DNA of 48,958 bases. Origin: Chloroflexota bacterium. GTDB taxonomy: Bacteria > Chloroflexota > Limnocylindria > P2-11E. The notes below the pieces were generated by a model, which made no database searches, was not told the origin of the DNA, and saw nothing but the letters and a program-made list of their open reading frames with translations. How positions within the stretch are numbered: position 1 is the stretch's first letter; the number at the start of each line of letters is the position of its first letter. Where the stretch lies: assembly GCA_028876375.1 (NCBI GenBank), contig JAGWSB010000008.1, positions 1 to 48,958 of the forward strand. The letters are read 5' to 3'. Shown here piece after piece: positions 32,024-39,502 of the stretch. The translations under genes and the position numbers were made by a program.

Positions 32024-32847
32024 TCGCGGCGGCGATCTCACGCGCCGTCGAGACGACCGTCCCCGCGCTGCCCGACGCCCTCGACGCGCCCGTAGGCGAG
32101 CTGGTCGGCACCCTCGCGTACCTCGCCGCGCCGCGCGCGCGCGCCGCGGTCCGCTCGAACCTGCGCGTCGTCTGCGGCCGCCCCGAGATCGCGCGGCGCG
32201 TCTTCGTCGCCCAGGCGCGTCACTACATCGAGACCTTCCGTGTCCTGCGCCTCGCGCCCGCGCGGCTGCGCGAGATGGTGGAAGTGCACGGGTGGGCCGA
32301 CCTCGCGAGCGCCTACGACCGCGGCAAGGGCGTGGTCGTCGCGAGCGCGCACCTCGGGCCGGTCGTCCTCACCGGACAGATCCTCGCCGTGCGCGGGCTG
32401 GACGTGACCATCGTCGTCGAGCGCAAGTCCGACGAGATCGGGCGCGTCATCGACCGCGCGCGCTCGGCGATGGGCATGAAGACGATCGAGACGCGATCGG
32501 CGCTCGGCATCGGGCGCGTCCTGCGCCACGGCGGCATCGTCGGCCTCCTCGCCGACCGCGCCGTGACGGGCGTCGGTGAGCGCGTCACCTTCTTCGGCCG
32601 CGAGGCGCTCCTCCCGTCCGGACACGTCGTGCTCGCGCTCCGCACCGGCGCGGCCCTCTTCCCGGCGTTCGCCATGCGCGAGGGCCGACGGCTGCACGCG
32701 TACATCGGGCCCGAGCTCGAGGTGCCGCGCACCGGCGAGCCCGGCGCGGACATACGCGAAGGCGTGCGCCGGTGGGCCGCGGTGCTCGAGCGCGCCGTCG
32801 CGCGCTCCCCCGAAGAGTGGTCCGTGTTCGAGCGGGTGTGGTCGTAG
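32020..32847 (+). CDS. LpxL/PatA-like acyltransferase 2 with degenerate active site
   Basis: 275 residues from a GTG overlapping the first acyltransferase (GTGA). It is the same LPLAT family: REMVEVHGWADLASAYDRGK, VVVASAHLGPVVLTGQILAV, GIVGLLADRAVTGVGERVTF, SGHVVLALRTGAALFPAFAM. The catalytic motif is altered: His111 is followed by Val at the fifth position (HLGPVV), so the acidic residue of H-x4-D/E is missing. Either it uses another acid, or it is a non-catalytic partner of acyltransferase 1. Duplication of the upstream gene is likely, but the two sequences have diverged strongly. Confidence 0.8.
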   Translation: MIAAAISRAVETTVPALPDALDAPVGELVGTLAYLAAPRARAAVRSNLRVVCGRPEIARRVFVAQARHYIETFRVLRLAPARLREMVEVHGWADLASAYDRGKGVVVASAHLGPVVLTGQILAVRGLDVTIVVERKSDEIGRVIDRARSAMGMKTIETRSALGIGRVLRHGGIVGLLADRAVTGVGERVTFFGREALLPSGHVVLALRTGAALFPAFAMREGRRLHAYIGPELEVPRTGEPGADIREGVRRWAAVLERAVARSPEEWSVFERVWS

Positions 32848-33566
32848 TGGGACGGGCCGATCTGCAGCTCCACTCCGACCTCGGCGACGGCCTTTCGCCT
32901 CCCGAGGCGCTGCTCGACGCCGCGGAGCGCGCCCGGCTCGACGTCATCGCCGTCACCGACCACGACGACATCCGCGGCTCGTTCCAGGCTCGCGACGAGG
33001 CCGCCCGCCGCGGCAGCTCGGTCGCCGTCATCACCGGGATGGAGGTGACGACGCGCGCGGGGCACGTCATCGCGCTCTTCCTCGAAGACGAGGTGCCGAT
33101 GCTGCGTCCGCTCGACGAGACGATCGTCGCCATCCACCGGCTCGGCGGCGTGGCCATCGTCCCCCACCCGCTGTCCTACCTCACGTTCTCGGTCGGCGAG
33201 CGCGCGCTGCGCGAGCTCGCGGAGCGGGCCGACGAGGAGTCGTTCGTCGACGCCATCGAGGTCCGGAACCCCTCGTACGCCGGCCGCGTGCGCGCCTCGC
33301 GGGCGCGCTGGCTGAACGCGCACGTCCTGCGGATCGCCGAGACCGGCTCGAGCGACGCTCACCACTCGGCGCTGGTCGCGACGGCGTGGACCGAGTTCTC
33401 GGGCGCGACCGCCGAGGAGCTGCGCGACGCGATCGCGCGGCGCGCGACGGTCGCCGGGGGGCGCTCGTGGACGCTGCGCGAGCATCTCGACGGCGTCGTC
33501 GAGCAGCAGTGGCGCGCGATGCTCCGCGACCCCGCGAAGCGCGTCTGGCGGAGGTACGTGCGGTGA
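32847..33566 (+). CDS. PHP-domain phosphoesterase
   Basis: 239 residues from GTG 32847 (overlaps the TAG of the previous gene; GTG 32838 is an alternative). The four PHP motifs are visible: LQLHSDLGDG, AVTDHDDIRG, IVPHPLSYL and SSDAHHSAL. They form a metal cluster for phosphate ester hydrolysis. MEVTTRAGHVIALFLED is the conserved histidine block. Single-domain PHP proteins of this size hydrolyse nucleotides or small phosphates. Here it sits between the acyltransferases and the PimA-like enzyme, and could be an inositol-phosphate or lipid phosphatase supplying inositol to the pathway; this is inference. Confidence 0.85.
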   Translation: MGRADLQLHSDLGDGLSPPEALLDAAERARLDVIAVTDHDDIRGSFQARDEAARRGSSVAVITGMEVTTRAGHVIALFLEDEVPMLRPLDETIVAIHRLGGVAIVPHPLSYLTFSVGERALRELAERADEESFVDAIEVRNPSYAGRVRASRARWLNAHVLRIAETGSSDAHHSALVATAWTEFSGATAEELRDAIARRATVAGGRSWTLREHLDGVVEQQWRAMLRDPAKRVWRRYVR

Positions 33567-33573
33567 CGCCGCG

Positions 33574-34722
33574 ATGAAGATCGGGATCGTCTCGCCCTAC
33601 GCCTATCCGCGCCCGGGCGGCGCCAACTCCTACATCCGCGAGCAGTACGAGCAGCTCCGTGACCTGGGGCACGAGGTCCGCATCATCACCGCGCCCTGGG
33701 GCGACGACCCGCCGGCGCGGGACGTCATCCAGATCGGCCAGGCCATCGCCGTCCCGTACAACGGCAGCATCGGGCGCGTCACGCTCTCGCTGCGGCTCGA
33801 GTGGCTCGTCTCGCGGATGCTGAAGCGCGAGCACTTCGACGTCATCCACCACCACGAGCCTCTCGTGCCCTTCCTCTCGATGCAGATCCTCGACCGGGCC
33901 AAGTGCCCGAACGTCGCGACGTTCCACGCCTTCGGCGGCTTCTCGCTCTCGTATTGGCTCGGGCGGCCGTTCGGGGAGCACTACATGGACAAGCTCGACG
34001 CGCGGATCGCCGTTTCCACCGCGGCGAAGCACCACGTGTCGCGCTACTTCCCCGGCGAGTACCGGATCATCCCCAACGGCGTCGACGTCGACCAGTTCGC
34101 GAACGCGCGTCCGTTCCCGGAGTACCGCGACGGCAAGGTGAACATCCTCTTCGTCGGGCGGCTCGAGCCCCGCAAGGGCGCGATGCACCTGCTGCGCGCC
34201 TACGCGCTGCTGAAGCCGAGATACCCGAACACGCGCCTCATCGTGTGCAACTGGGGTCCGCAGCTGGGGAACCTGCGCCGGTTCGTCCGCAGCCAGGGCC
34301 TCGGCGACGTCCTCTTCGCCGGCCGCGTCTCGGACATCGACAAGGCACGCTTCTACAAGACCGCGGACATCTTCTGCGCTCCGTCCACGGGGCAGGAATC
34401 GTTCGGCATCGTCCTCCTCGAGGCCATGGCGGCCGGACGCGCCGTCGTCGCGTCGGACATCCATGGGTACAAGCGCGTCGTGCAGCGGAACGTCAGCGGC
34501 CTGCTCGTCGAGCCCAAGGAGCCGGAGGAGCTGGCGCAGGCGATCGCGCGGCTCATCGACGATCCGGCGCTGCGCGACAGGCTCGGCGCCGCCGGCGCCG
34601 AGCGCGCCAAGGAGTTCGACTGGGAGCACGTCGCGCGACAACTCGTCGAGGTGTACGAGGAAGTGCTGTCGCGACGGCCGGCGGCCGCGACGGAAGAGGT
34701 ACCCGAGGAGCTACAGCCCTAG
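33574..34722 (+). CDS. PimA-like phosphatidylinositol mannosyltransferase (GT4)
   Basis: 382 residues. GT-B fold. The start KIGIVSPYAYPRPGGANSYI is the PimA/GT4 opening with the glycine loop. Acceptor-side FDVIHHHEPLVPFL is close to PimA (His-x-His-x-Pro). Donor side: NILFVGRLEPRKGAMHLLRA, then the E-x7-E motif GQESFGIVLLEAM. It should transfer mannose from GDP-mannose to phosphatidylinositol on the inner leaflet. Operon context (inositol synthase, CDP-alcohol transferase, PatA-like acyltransferases) is the main support for that acceptor. The 3' end overlaps livF on the other strand by 12 bases. Confidence 0.85.
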   Translation: MKIGIVSPYAYPRPGGANSYIREQYEQLRDLGHEVRIITAPWGDDPPARDVIQIGQAIAVPYNGSIGRVTLSLRLEWLVSRMLKREHFDVIHHHEPLVPFLSMQILDRAKCPNVATFHAFGGFSLSYWLGRPFGEHYMDKLDARIAVSTAAKHHVSRYFPGEYRIIPNGVDVDQFANARPFPEYRDGKVNILFVGRLEPRKGAMHLLRAYALLKPRYPNTRLIVCNWGPQLGNLRRFVRSQGLGDVLFAGRVSDIDKARFYKTADIFCAPSTGQESFGIVLLEAMAAGRAVVASDIHGYKRVVQRNVSGLLVEPKEPEELAQAIARLIDDPALRDRLGAAGAERAKEFDWEHVARQLVEVYEEVLSRRPAAATEEVPEELQP

Positions 34723-35421
34723 GTACGCCGTCCGGACGTACGGGTCCGCGAGGAGCTCGGACCCGCTCCCCGTCTTCGTCACGCGGCCGAGCTCGAGGAT
34801 GTAGCCGCGCTGCGCGATCTCGAGGGCACGGTGGACGTTCTGCTCGACGAGGAGGACGGTGATCCCCTGCTCGTGGAGGGACAGGATCCGCTGGAAGACC
34901 TCGCCGACGAGGCGGGGCGACAGGCCGAGCGACGGCTCGTCGAGCATGAGCAGGCGAGGCAGCCCCATGAGGCCGCGCGCGACGGCGCACATCTGGCGCT
35001 CGCCGCCGGACATCGTCCCGGCGAGCTGAGAGCGCCGCTCGCGGAGGCGCGGGAGCTGCTCGTACACGCGCTCGAGCGTCTCCTTGCGCTTCGCCTTCGC
35101 GTGCGGGAGGTAGGCCCCGAGGAGGAGGTTCTCCTCCACCGTCATGCGCGGCCAGAGCAGGCGGCCCTCGGGGACGTGGACGACGCCGAGCGCGACGATC
35201 TGGTCGCTGCGCAGTCGCGAGAGGTCGTGTCCGTCGAAGGTCACGCTGCCCGCGCGGACCGGAAGGAGACCGGACACGACGCGCAGCGTCGTCGTCTTCC
35301 CGGCGCCGTTCGAGCCGATGAGCGAGACGATCTCGCCCTCGCTGACGTCGAACGACACGTCCCAGAGCGTCGTCACGCGACCGTACGCGGCGGAGAGACC
35401 GCGAACGCTGAGCAGGCTCAT
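34711..35421 (-). CDS. livF: Branched-chain amino acid ABC transporter ATP-binding protein LivF
   Basis: 236 residues, the usual LivF length. Walker A GSNGAGKTTTLRVVSGLL, Q-loop region VVHVPEGRLLWPRMTVEENL (diagnostic of LivF), signature TMSGGERQMCAVARGLM, Walker B LLMLDEPSLGLSP. It powers uptake of Leu/Ile/Val or related amino acids or amides together with LivG. The ATG overlaps the livG stop (ATGA), and it is the last gene of the operon. Confidence 0.94.
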   Translation of the reverse strand: MSLLSVRGLSAAYGRVTTLWDVSFDVSEGEIVSLIGSNGAGKTTTLRVVSGLLPVRAGSVTFDGHDLSRLRSDQIVALGVVHVPEGRLLWPRMTVEENLLLGAYLPHAKAKRKETLERVYEQLPRLRERRSQLAGTMSGGERQMCAVARGLMGLPRLLMLDEPSLGLSPRLVGEVFQRILSLHEQGITVLLVEQNVHRALEIAQRGYILELGRVTKTGSGSELLADPYVRTAYLGL

Positions 35422-36149
35422 GCGGTCCTCTGGATGGGCGCGCCCAGATATGCCTCGATCACCCGCGGATCCCGCGCGATCTCGTCCGGGCGGCCCTCGG
35501 CGATCTTCTGCCCGAAGTCGAGGACGATGACGCGCTGGCACACCGCGCCGATGGCGCGCATGTTGTGCTCGATGTAGAGGATCGTCGTCCCGGCCGCGTT
35601 GAGGTCGCGGATGAGCTGGAGCATCCGCTCGAGCTCGACGGGCGTCACGCCGCTGCCCACCTCGTCGAGGCACAGGAGCTCGGGACCGGTCGCGAGGGCG
35701 CGCGCGACCTCGAGCAGCTTGAGGTTGCCGACGGAGAGATTCCGCGCGGGCGTGCTCGCGAGACGCGCGAGGCCGGTGCGGTCGAGCACTTCGTCGACGA
35801 CGGCATGGGCGTTCGCCGCGCGGCGGCCGAACGACGCTCCGACCCGGACGTTCTCGCGCACGCTGAGGTCGGGGAACGGCGCGGGGATCTGGTGGCAGTA
35901 GCAGACGCCGGCGCGCACGACGGCGTGCTGCGAGAAGCCGTCGATGCGCCTGCCGCCGAAGACGATGCGCCCCGCCGTCGGCTTGAGCAGGCCGACGACG
36001 CACGCGAAGAGCGTCGTCTTGCCGGCGCCGTTGGGCCCGACGAGGCCGAGGATCTCGCCGCGCTGCACCTCGAGCGAGACGTCTCCGACGGCCACGAGGC
36101 CGCCGAAGCGCTTCGTGACGCGGTCGACGACGAGGAGCGGCTCGCTCAT
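35418..36149 (-). CDS. livG: Branched-chain amino acid ABC transporter ATP-binding protein LivG
   Basis: 243 residues. Walker A VGPNGAGKTTLFACVVGLL, then GVCYCHQIPAPFPDLSVREN. The ABC signature is atypical: NLSVGNLKLLEVARAL replaces the usual Leu-Ser-Tyr-Gly-Gln-Gln. Walker B reads LLCLDEVGSGVTPVE, with Val where Pro is usual after the catalytic Glu, but Asp-Glu is intact. LivG usually carries a longer insertion than LivF, and this one is short. It overlaps livF and livM by four bases each. Confidence 0.92.
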   Translation of the reverse strand: MSEPLLVVDRVTKRFGGLVAVGDVSLEVQRGEILGLVGPNGAGKTTLFACVVGLLKPTAGRIVFGGRRIDGFSQHAVVRAGVCYCHQIPAPFPDLSVRENVRVGASFGRRAANAHAVVDEVLDRTGLARLASTPARNLSVGNLKLLEVARALATGPELLCLDEVGSGVTPVELERMLQLIRDLNAAGTTILYIEHNMRAIGAVCQRVIVLDFGQKIAEGRPDEIARDPRVIEAYLGAPIQRTA

Positions 36150-37159
36150 TCCACCCCCGCCCCTTCGCCGCCCGTCCCCAGCTCCGCGGGCGGCGGCGCG
36201 GCGCCGGGACGAAGCCGCACGCCGGTCCGCGCGACGATACCGAGCCGCGCGAGGAGCCCGAGCAGGCCGCCGGGCTCGAACAGGATGATGAAGATGAGCA
36301 GCATCCCGAAGATGAGCAGGTTCACGGCGACGAGGTTGGGGTCGGCGAGAAGGATCTGCCGGACCGGGAAGTAGATGAGCGCGCCGAGGATGGGACCCCA
36401 GAGCGTGCCGATCCCGCCGATCACGTTCATGAGCACCATGCCGATGGAGAGGTCGAACCCGAAGACCTGATCGGGGTGCGCGTACGACAGGTACGTGACG
36501 TAGAGGCCGGCGCTCACGCCGACGAAGAACGCGGCGATCATGTGGACCACGTTCTTGAAGACCGCCGTAGGCACGCCGAGGCTCTCCGCGGCGGACTGGT
36601 CCATCCGCAGCGCGAAGAGCGCGAGCCCGAAGCGGTGGCGACTGATCCAGACCGAGGCCAGGAAGGTGATGGTCGCGAGAATGAGACCGGCCCAGTAGAA
36701 CCACGACTTGCTCGGAACGTCGAAGGGCAGGATCAGCCCCGAAGCCCCACCGGTGACGTTGTCGAGGTTGATGGCGATCACGCGGGCGCCTTCGCCGACG
36801 CCGATCGTGGCGATCGCGAAGTACTGGGCCTGCAGGCGGAACGTAGGGAGCCCGACGACGAGGGCGACGATCATCGCCGCCAGCCCGGCGAGCGGGAGGG
36901 TCATCACCGGATCCCAGCCGTTCTTGCCCCACAGGATCGCGGTCACGTACGCGCCGGTGCCGAAGAAGGCGGCGAACCCGAACGAGATCTGCCCGGCGAA
37001 GCCGCCGACGAGGTTCCACGCGATCGCCTGCGTGATGAAGACGAACGTGAGGAAGCCCAGGCTGAGCGTGGTGAGGTCGTCGGGCCGCACCACGGGGTAG
37101 AGCGCGGCCAGGACCGCGATCGCGATCCCGATGACGTAGGGCTCGCGGAGGCGTCTCAT
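36146..37159 (-). CDS. livM: Branched-chain amino acid ABC transporter permease LivM
   Basis: 337 residues with about nine membrane helices. Typical LivM blocks: AIAWNLVGGFAGQISFGFAA, FGTGAYVTAIL, FRLQAQYFAIATIGVGEGAR, VTGGASGLILP, and RMDQSAAESLGVPTAVFKNV (coupling helix). GGIGTLWGPILGALIYFPVR is the conserved C-terminal motif. The cytoplasmic tail is proline-rich. ATG 37159 overlaps the livH stop. Confidence 0.94.
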   Translation of the reverse strand: MRRLREPYVIGIAIAVLAALYPVVRPDDLTTLSLGFLTFVFITQAIAWNLVGGFAGQISFGFAAFFGTGAYVTAILWGKNGWDPVMTLPLAGLAAMIVALVVGLPTFRLQAQYFAIATIGVGEGARVIAINLDNVTGGASGLILPFDVPSKSWFYWAGLILATITFLASVWISRHRFGLALFALRMDQSAAESLGVPTAVFKNVVHMIAAFFVGVSAGLYVTYLSYAHPDQVFGFDLSIGMVLMNVIGGIGTLWGPILGALIYFPVRQILLADPNLVAVNLLIFGMLLIFIILFEPGGLLGLLARLGIVARTGVRLRPGAAPPPAELGTGGEGAGVE

Positions 37160-38055
37160 GACGACGTCCGCCGCGATCGGCGCAGGCGAACGCTGGTGAG
37201 GCCTCCGGGAAGGACGACCAGCGTGACGACGAGCAGGCCGAACGCGAGGAGGTTCACCAGGCTCGCGCGCCAGCCCGGTATGAGGATCGAGAACGACTCC
37301 GCGCCGGATAGCACGAGGGAGCCGAGGAGCACGCCGGGGAAGCTCTCGAGGCCGCCGAGCACGATGATCGCGAAGCTCTTCAGCTGGAAGACGCCGCCGA
37401 AGTCGGGAGTGAACGAGAAGATGAGGGTCAGCAGGCCGCCGGCGAAGGCCGACAGCATCGTGCCGATGCCGAACGAGATCATCGAGGTCCGCTCGGCCCA
37501 GATGCCGGAGAGGCGCGCGGCGGTCGGCTCCTGGCTGACGGCGCGGATAGCGCGTCCAAGGTCCGTCGAGCCCAGGAACCACCGCAGCACGGCGAGCATC
37601 ACGAGCGAGAGCGCGAAGGGGATGATCCGCGTGACGGCGACCCTCACGCCGAGCACGTCGATGGTCGAGTAGGTGTACGCGGTGAGGATGGATTGATCCT
37701 CGCTGCCCCAGATGAGGTACGCGGCGTTCTGCGCCACGAGCCACACGCCGAAGAGGAGCAGCAGCGACGCGATCGGCACCGCCGCGATCCTCCCGATCGC
37801 CGCCCGATACAGGCCCATGCCTCCGAGGAAGAAGACCGGGAGCACCACGAACGAGCCGATGATCGGATCGAGATGGAACGCGCGGTTCAGCGTGAGCACG
37901 AGGTAGGCCGCGAGCATCATCGTCGCGGCGTGGCCGAGGTTGATGATCTTCATCACGCCGTAGACGAGCGCGAGGCCGTAGGACATGGTCGCGTAGAGGC
38001 CCGCGGTCATGAGCGCCGCGATCGCCAGAGTGGCGATGTTGTTCAGGTCGTACAT
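37156..38055 (-). CDS. livH: Branched-chain amino acid ABC transporter permease LivH
   Basis: 299 residues. MTAGLYATMSYGLALVYGVM and INLGHAATMMLAAYLVLTL are the LivH opening (usually Asn-x-Ala-His-Gly). The coupling segment RAIRAVSQEPTAARLSGI and VLGGLESFPGVLLGSLVL are conserved. It forms the channel with LivM. A very strong hairpin separates it from livJ, 14 bases before its ATG, and probably lowers its expression relative to the binding protein. Confidence 0.94.
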   Translation of the reverse strand: MYDLNNIATLAIAALMTAGLYATMSYGLALVYGVMKIINLGHAATMMLAAYLVLTLNRAFHLDPIIGSFVVLPVFFLGGMGLYRAAIGRIAAVPIASLLLLFGVWLVAQNAAYLIWGSEDQSILTAYTYSTIDVLGVRVAVTRIIPFALSLVMLAVLRWFLGSTDLGRAIRAVSQEPTAARLSGIWAERTSMISFGIGTMLSAFAGGLLTLIFSFTPDFGGVFQLKSFAIIVLGGLESFPGVLLGSLVLSGAESFSILIPGWRASLVNLLAFGLLVVTLVVLPGGLTSVRLRRSRRTSS

Positions 38056-38069
38056 CGGCGATATCAGAC

Positions 38070-38098
38070 GGGGCGGGGACCGCTCCGGTCCCCGCCCC
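38070..38098 (-). terminator. Strong 13-base-pair hairpin between livJ and livHMGF
   Basis: GGGGCGGGGACCG pairs perfectly with CGGTCCCCGCCCC around the three-base loop CTC. No T-run follows on the minus strand, so it is more likely a partial attenuator or 3' stabiliser of the livJ message than a full terminator. Confidence 0.65.
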
Positions 38099-38121
38099 GC
38101 TCGAGGTCTGTTCTCCTCACC

Positions 38122-39411
38122 CTACTTCGACGGCAGAGGCATGATCGCGTCCTTGTAGCCGTCGACGTTCTTCGGCCAGACGAGCTGCACGGGGTTGTTC
38201 GCGCCCGGCAGGTTCTGGGTGAAGACGTACTCCGTCTTCGGCTTGCCCGTCGCGTCGAACGAGATCGTCCCGCCGGGCAGGATCGAGCCGGTGAAGGTCA
38301 GGCTGGAGAGAGCGTCTCGGATCTTGGTGCCGTCCAGCGCGCCGGCCTTCGTGATACCGGCGTAGAGGACGCGCGCGGTCTCGTAACCGAGCGCCTGGAA
38401 CCAGTCCGGGGTCACCTTGTACGCGGCCTTCCACTTCGCGGTGAAGTCCTGGCTTCCCTTGTCGGGCTGGGCCGGGGTCCACCACACGCCGGCGACGAGG
38501 TAGTCGGCGCCCGCGCCGAGCGCCTCGCGGCCCTTCTGGTCCGGACCGCGCGCGCCGTACGAGACGAACTTGTGCTTCAGGCCCATCTGCAAGTACTGCT
38601 TGTGCATCGTGATGAAGTCCGGCAGGTGCGCGTCGGACAGGAACGCGTCGGCGTTCGCCGCCTTCACCTGCGTGAGCAGAGCGGTGAAGTCGCTCGCGTT
38701 CAGCTCGAAGGACTGGTCCAGGAGCACCTTGAAGTAATCGGGGTGGTCCTTCGCGGCCTTCTGGACGGCGCCCTCGTAGTCCTTGCCGTGGTCGGTGTTC
38801 TCCCACGTGAGGGCGATAGTCAGCGGCTTCGGCAGCTTGCCCTGGTCGATCCAGTACTTGAGGAAGTCCATCGTGTTCGCTCCGAGGATGTCGACCGTCG
38901 CGAGCGTGCCGAAGAGGTACTTGTTCCCGCGGGTGAAGATGGCCGACGCGGCCCCTCCGCCCTCGACCATGGGGATCTTGTACTGGTCGGGGACCGCCTG
39001 CTGCGCCTCGACCAGGCTCGTGTCATAGCCGCCGAGCAGCGCCGTGACCTTGTCCTGCGTGACGAGCTGCTCGACGAGGCTCCGCGACTTCGTGCCGTTG
39101 CTGCCGTCGTCGAGGACGCTCAGCTTGATCGTGTACTTCTTGCCGCCGACGTCGAGGCCGCCTTTGTCGTTGACCTCCTTCGTCGCCAGCTCGTAGCCCT
39201 GCTGGAAGTACTTACCGGACGCGTTGAATGGGCCGGTGAGCGGCAGGACCGCGCCGATCTTGATCTCGCCCGGCGCCGCCTGCGTCGCCGCGGCACTTGC
39301 CGCCGCGCTGGCCGCGACGCTCGGCGCCGCGCTCGGCGCCGCTGTGCCGCCGCACGCCGCGGCGACGAAGAGCGACGCGAGCGTGGCCGCGCCTAGAGTT
39401 CGGATCCGCAT
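38122..39411 (-). CDS. livJ: Branched-chain amino acid ABC transporter substrate-binding lipoprotein
   Basis: 429 residues. Lipoprotein signal with the cysteine at about residue 20 (LFVAAACGG), then an Ala/Ser-rich linker. The mature domain is a periplasmic-binding type I fold: IKIGAVLPLTGPFNASGKYF, GGKKYTIKLSVLDDGSNGTK, VTALLGGYDTSLVEAQQ and YETARVLYAGITKAGALDGT. The family binds branched-chain amino acids, amides, urea or aromatic compounds; the exact ligand cannot be told. The ATG has a perfect AAGGAGG Shine-Dalgarno (39419-39425) seven bases upstream, fitting high expression of a binding protein. It heads the liv operon. Confidence 0.93.
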   Translation of the reverse strand: MRIRTLGAATLASLFVAAACGGTAAPSAAPSVAASAAASAAATQAAPGEIKIGAVLPLTGPFNASGKYFQQGYELATKEVNDKGGLDVGGKKYTIKLSVLDDGSNGTKSRSLVEQLVTQDKVTALLGGYDTSLVEAQQAVPDQYKIPMVEGGGAASAIFTRGNKYLFGTLATVDILGANTMDFLKYWIDQGKLPKPLTIALTWENTDHGKDYEGAVQKAAKDHPDYFKVLLDQSFELNASDFTALLTQVKAANADAFLSDAHLPDFITMHKQYLQMGLKHKFVSYGARGPDQKGREALGAGADYLVAGVWWTPAQPDKGSQDFTAKWKAAYKVTPDWFQALGYETARVLYAGITKAGALDGTKIRDALSSLTFTGSILPGGTISFDATGKPKTEYVFTQNLPGANNPVQLVWPKNVDGYKDAIMPLPSK

Positions 39412-39502
39412 CCCTTCGCCTCCTTGTGATCTCCCCGCACCCGAGGTCCCGACATTCTGTCACCCGTGCGAGGCGGTCACCGACTCCATTTGGCGATATG
39501 TG

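Noticed and set aside
29195-32041. A 948-codon open frame on the minus strand
   Set aside because: It lies antisense to the CDP-alcohol transferase, ino1 and acyltransferase genes, which all have clear motifs. Composition is that of a shadow.
39454-39480. Promoter of livJ with CAGAAT as -10
   Set aside because: The best -35-like hexamer is only 15-16 bases away and matches poorly; not convincing.
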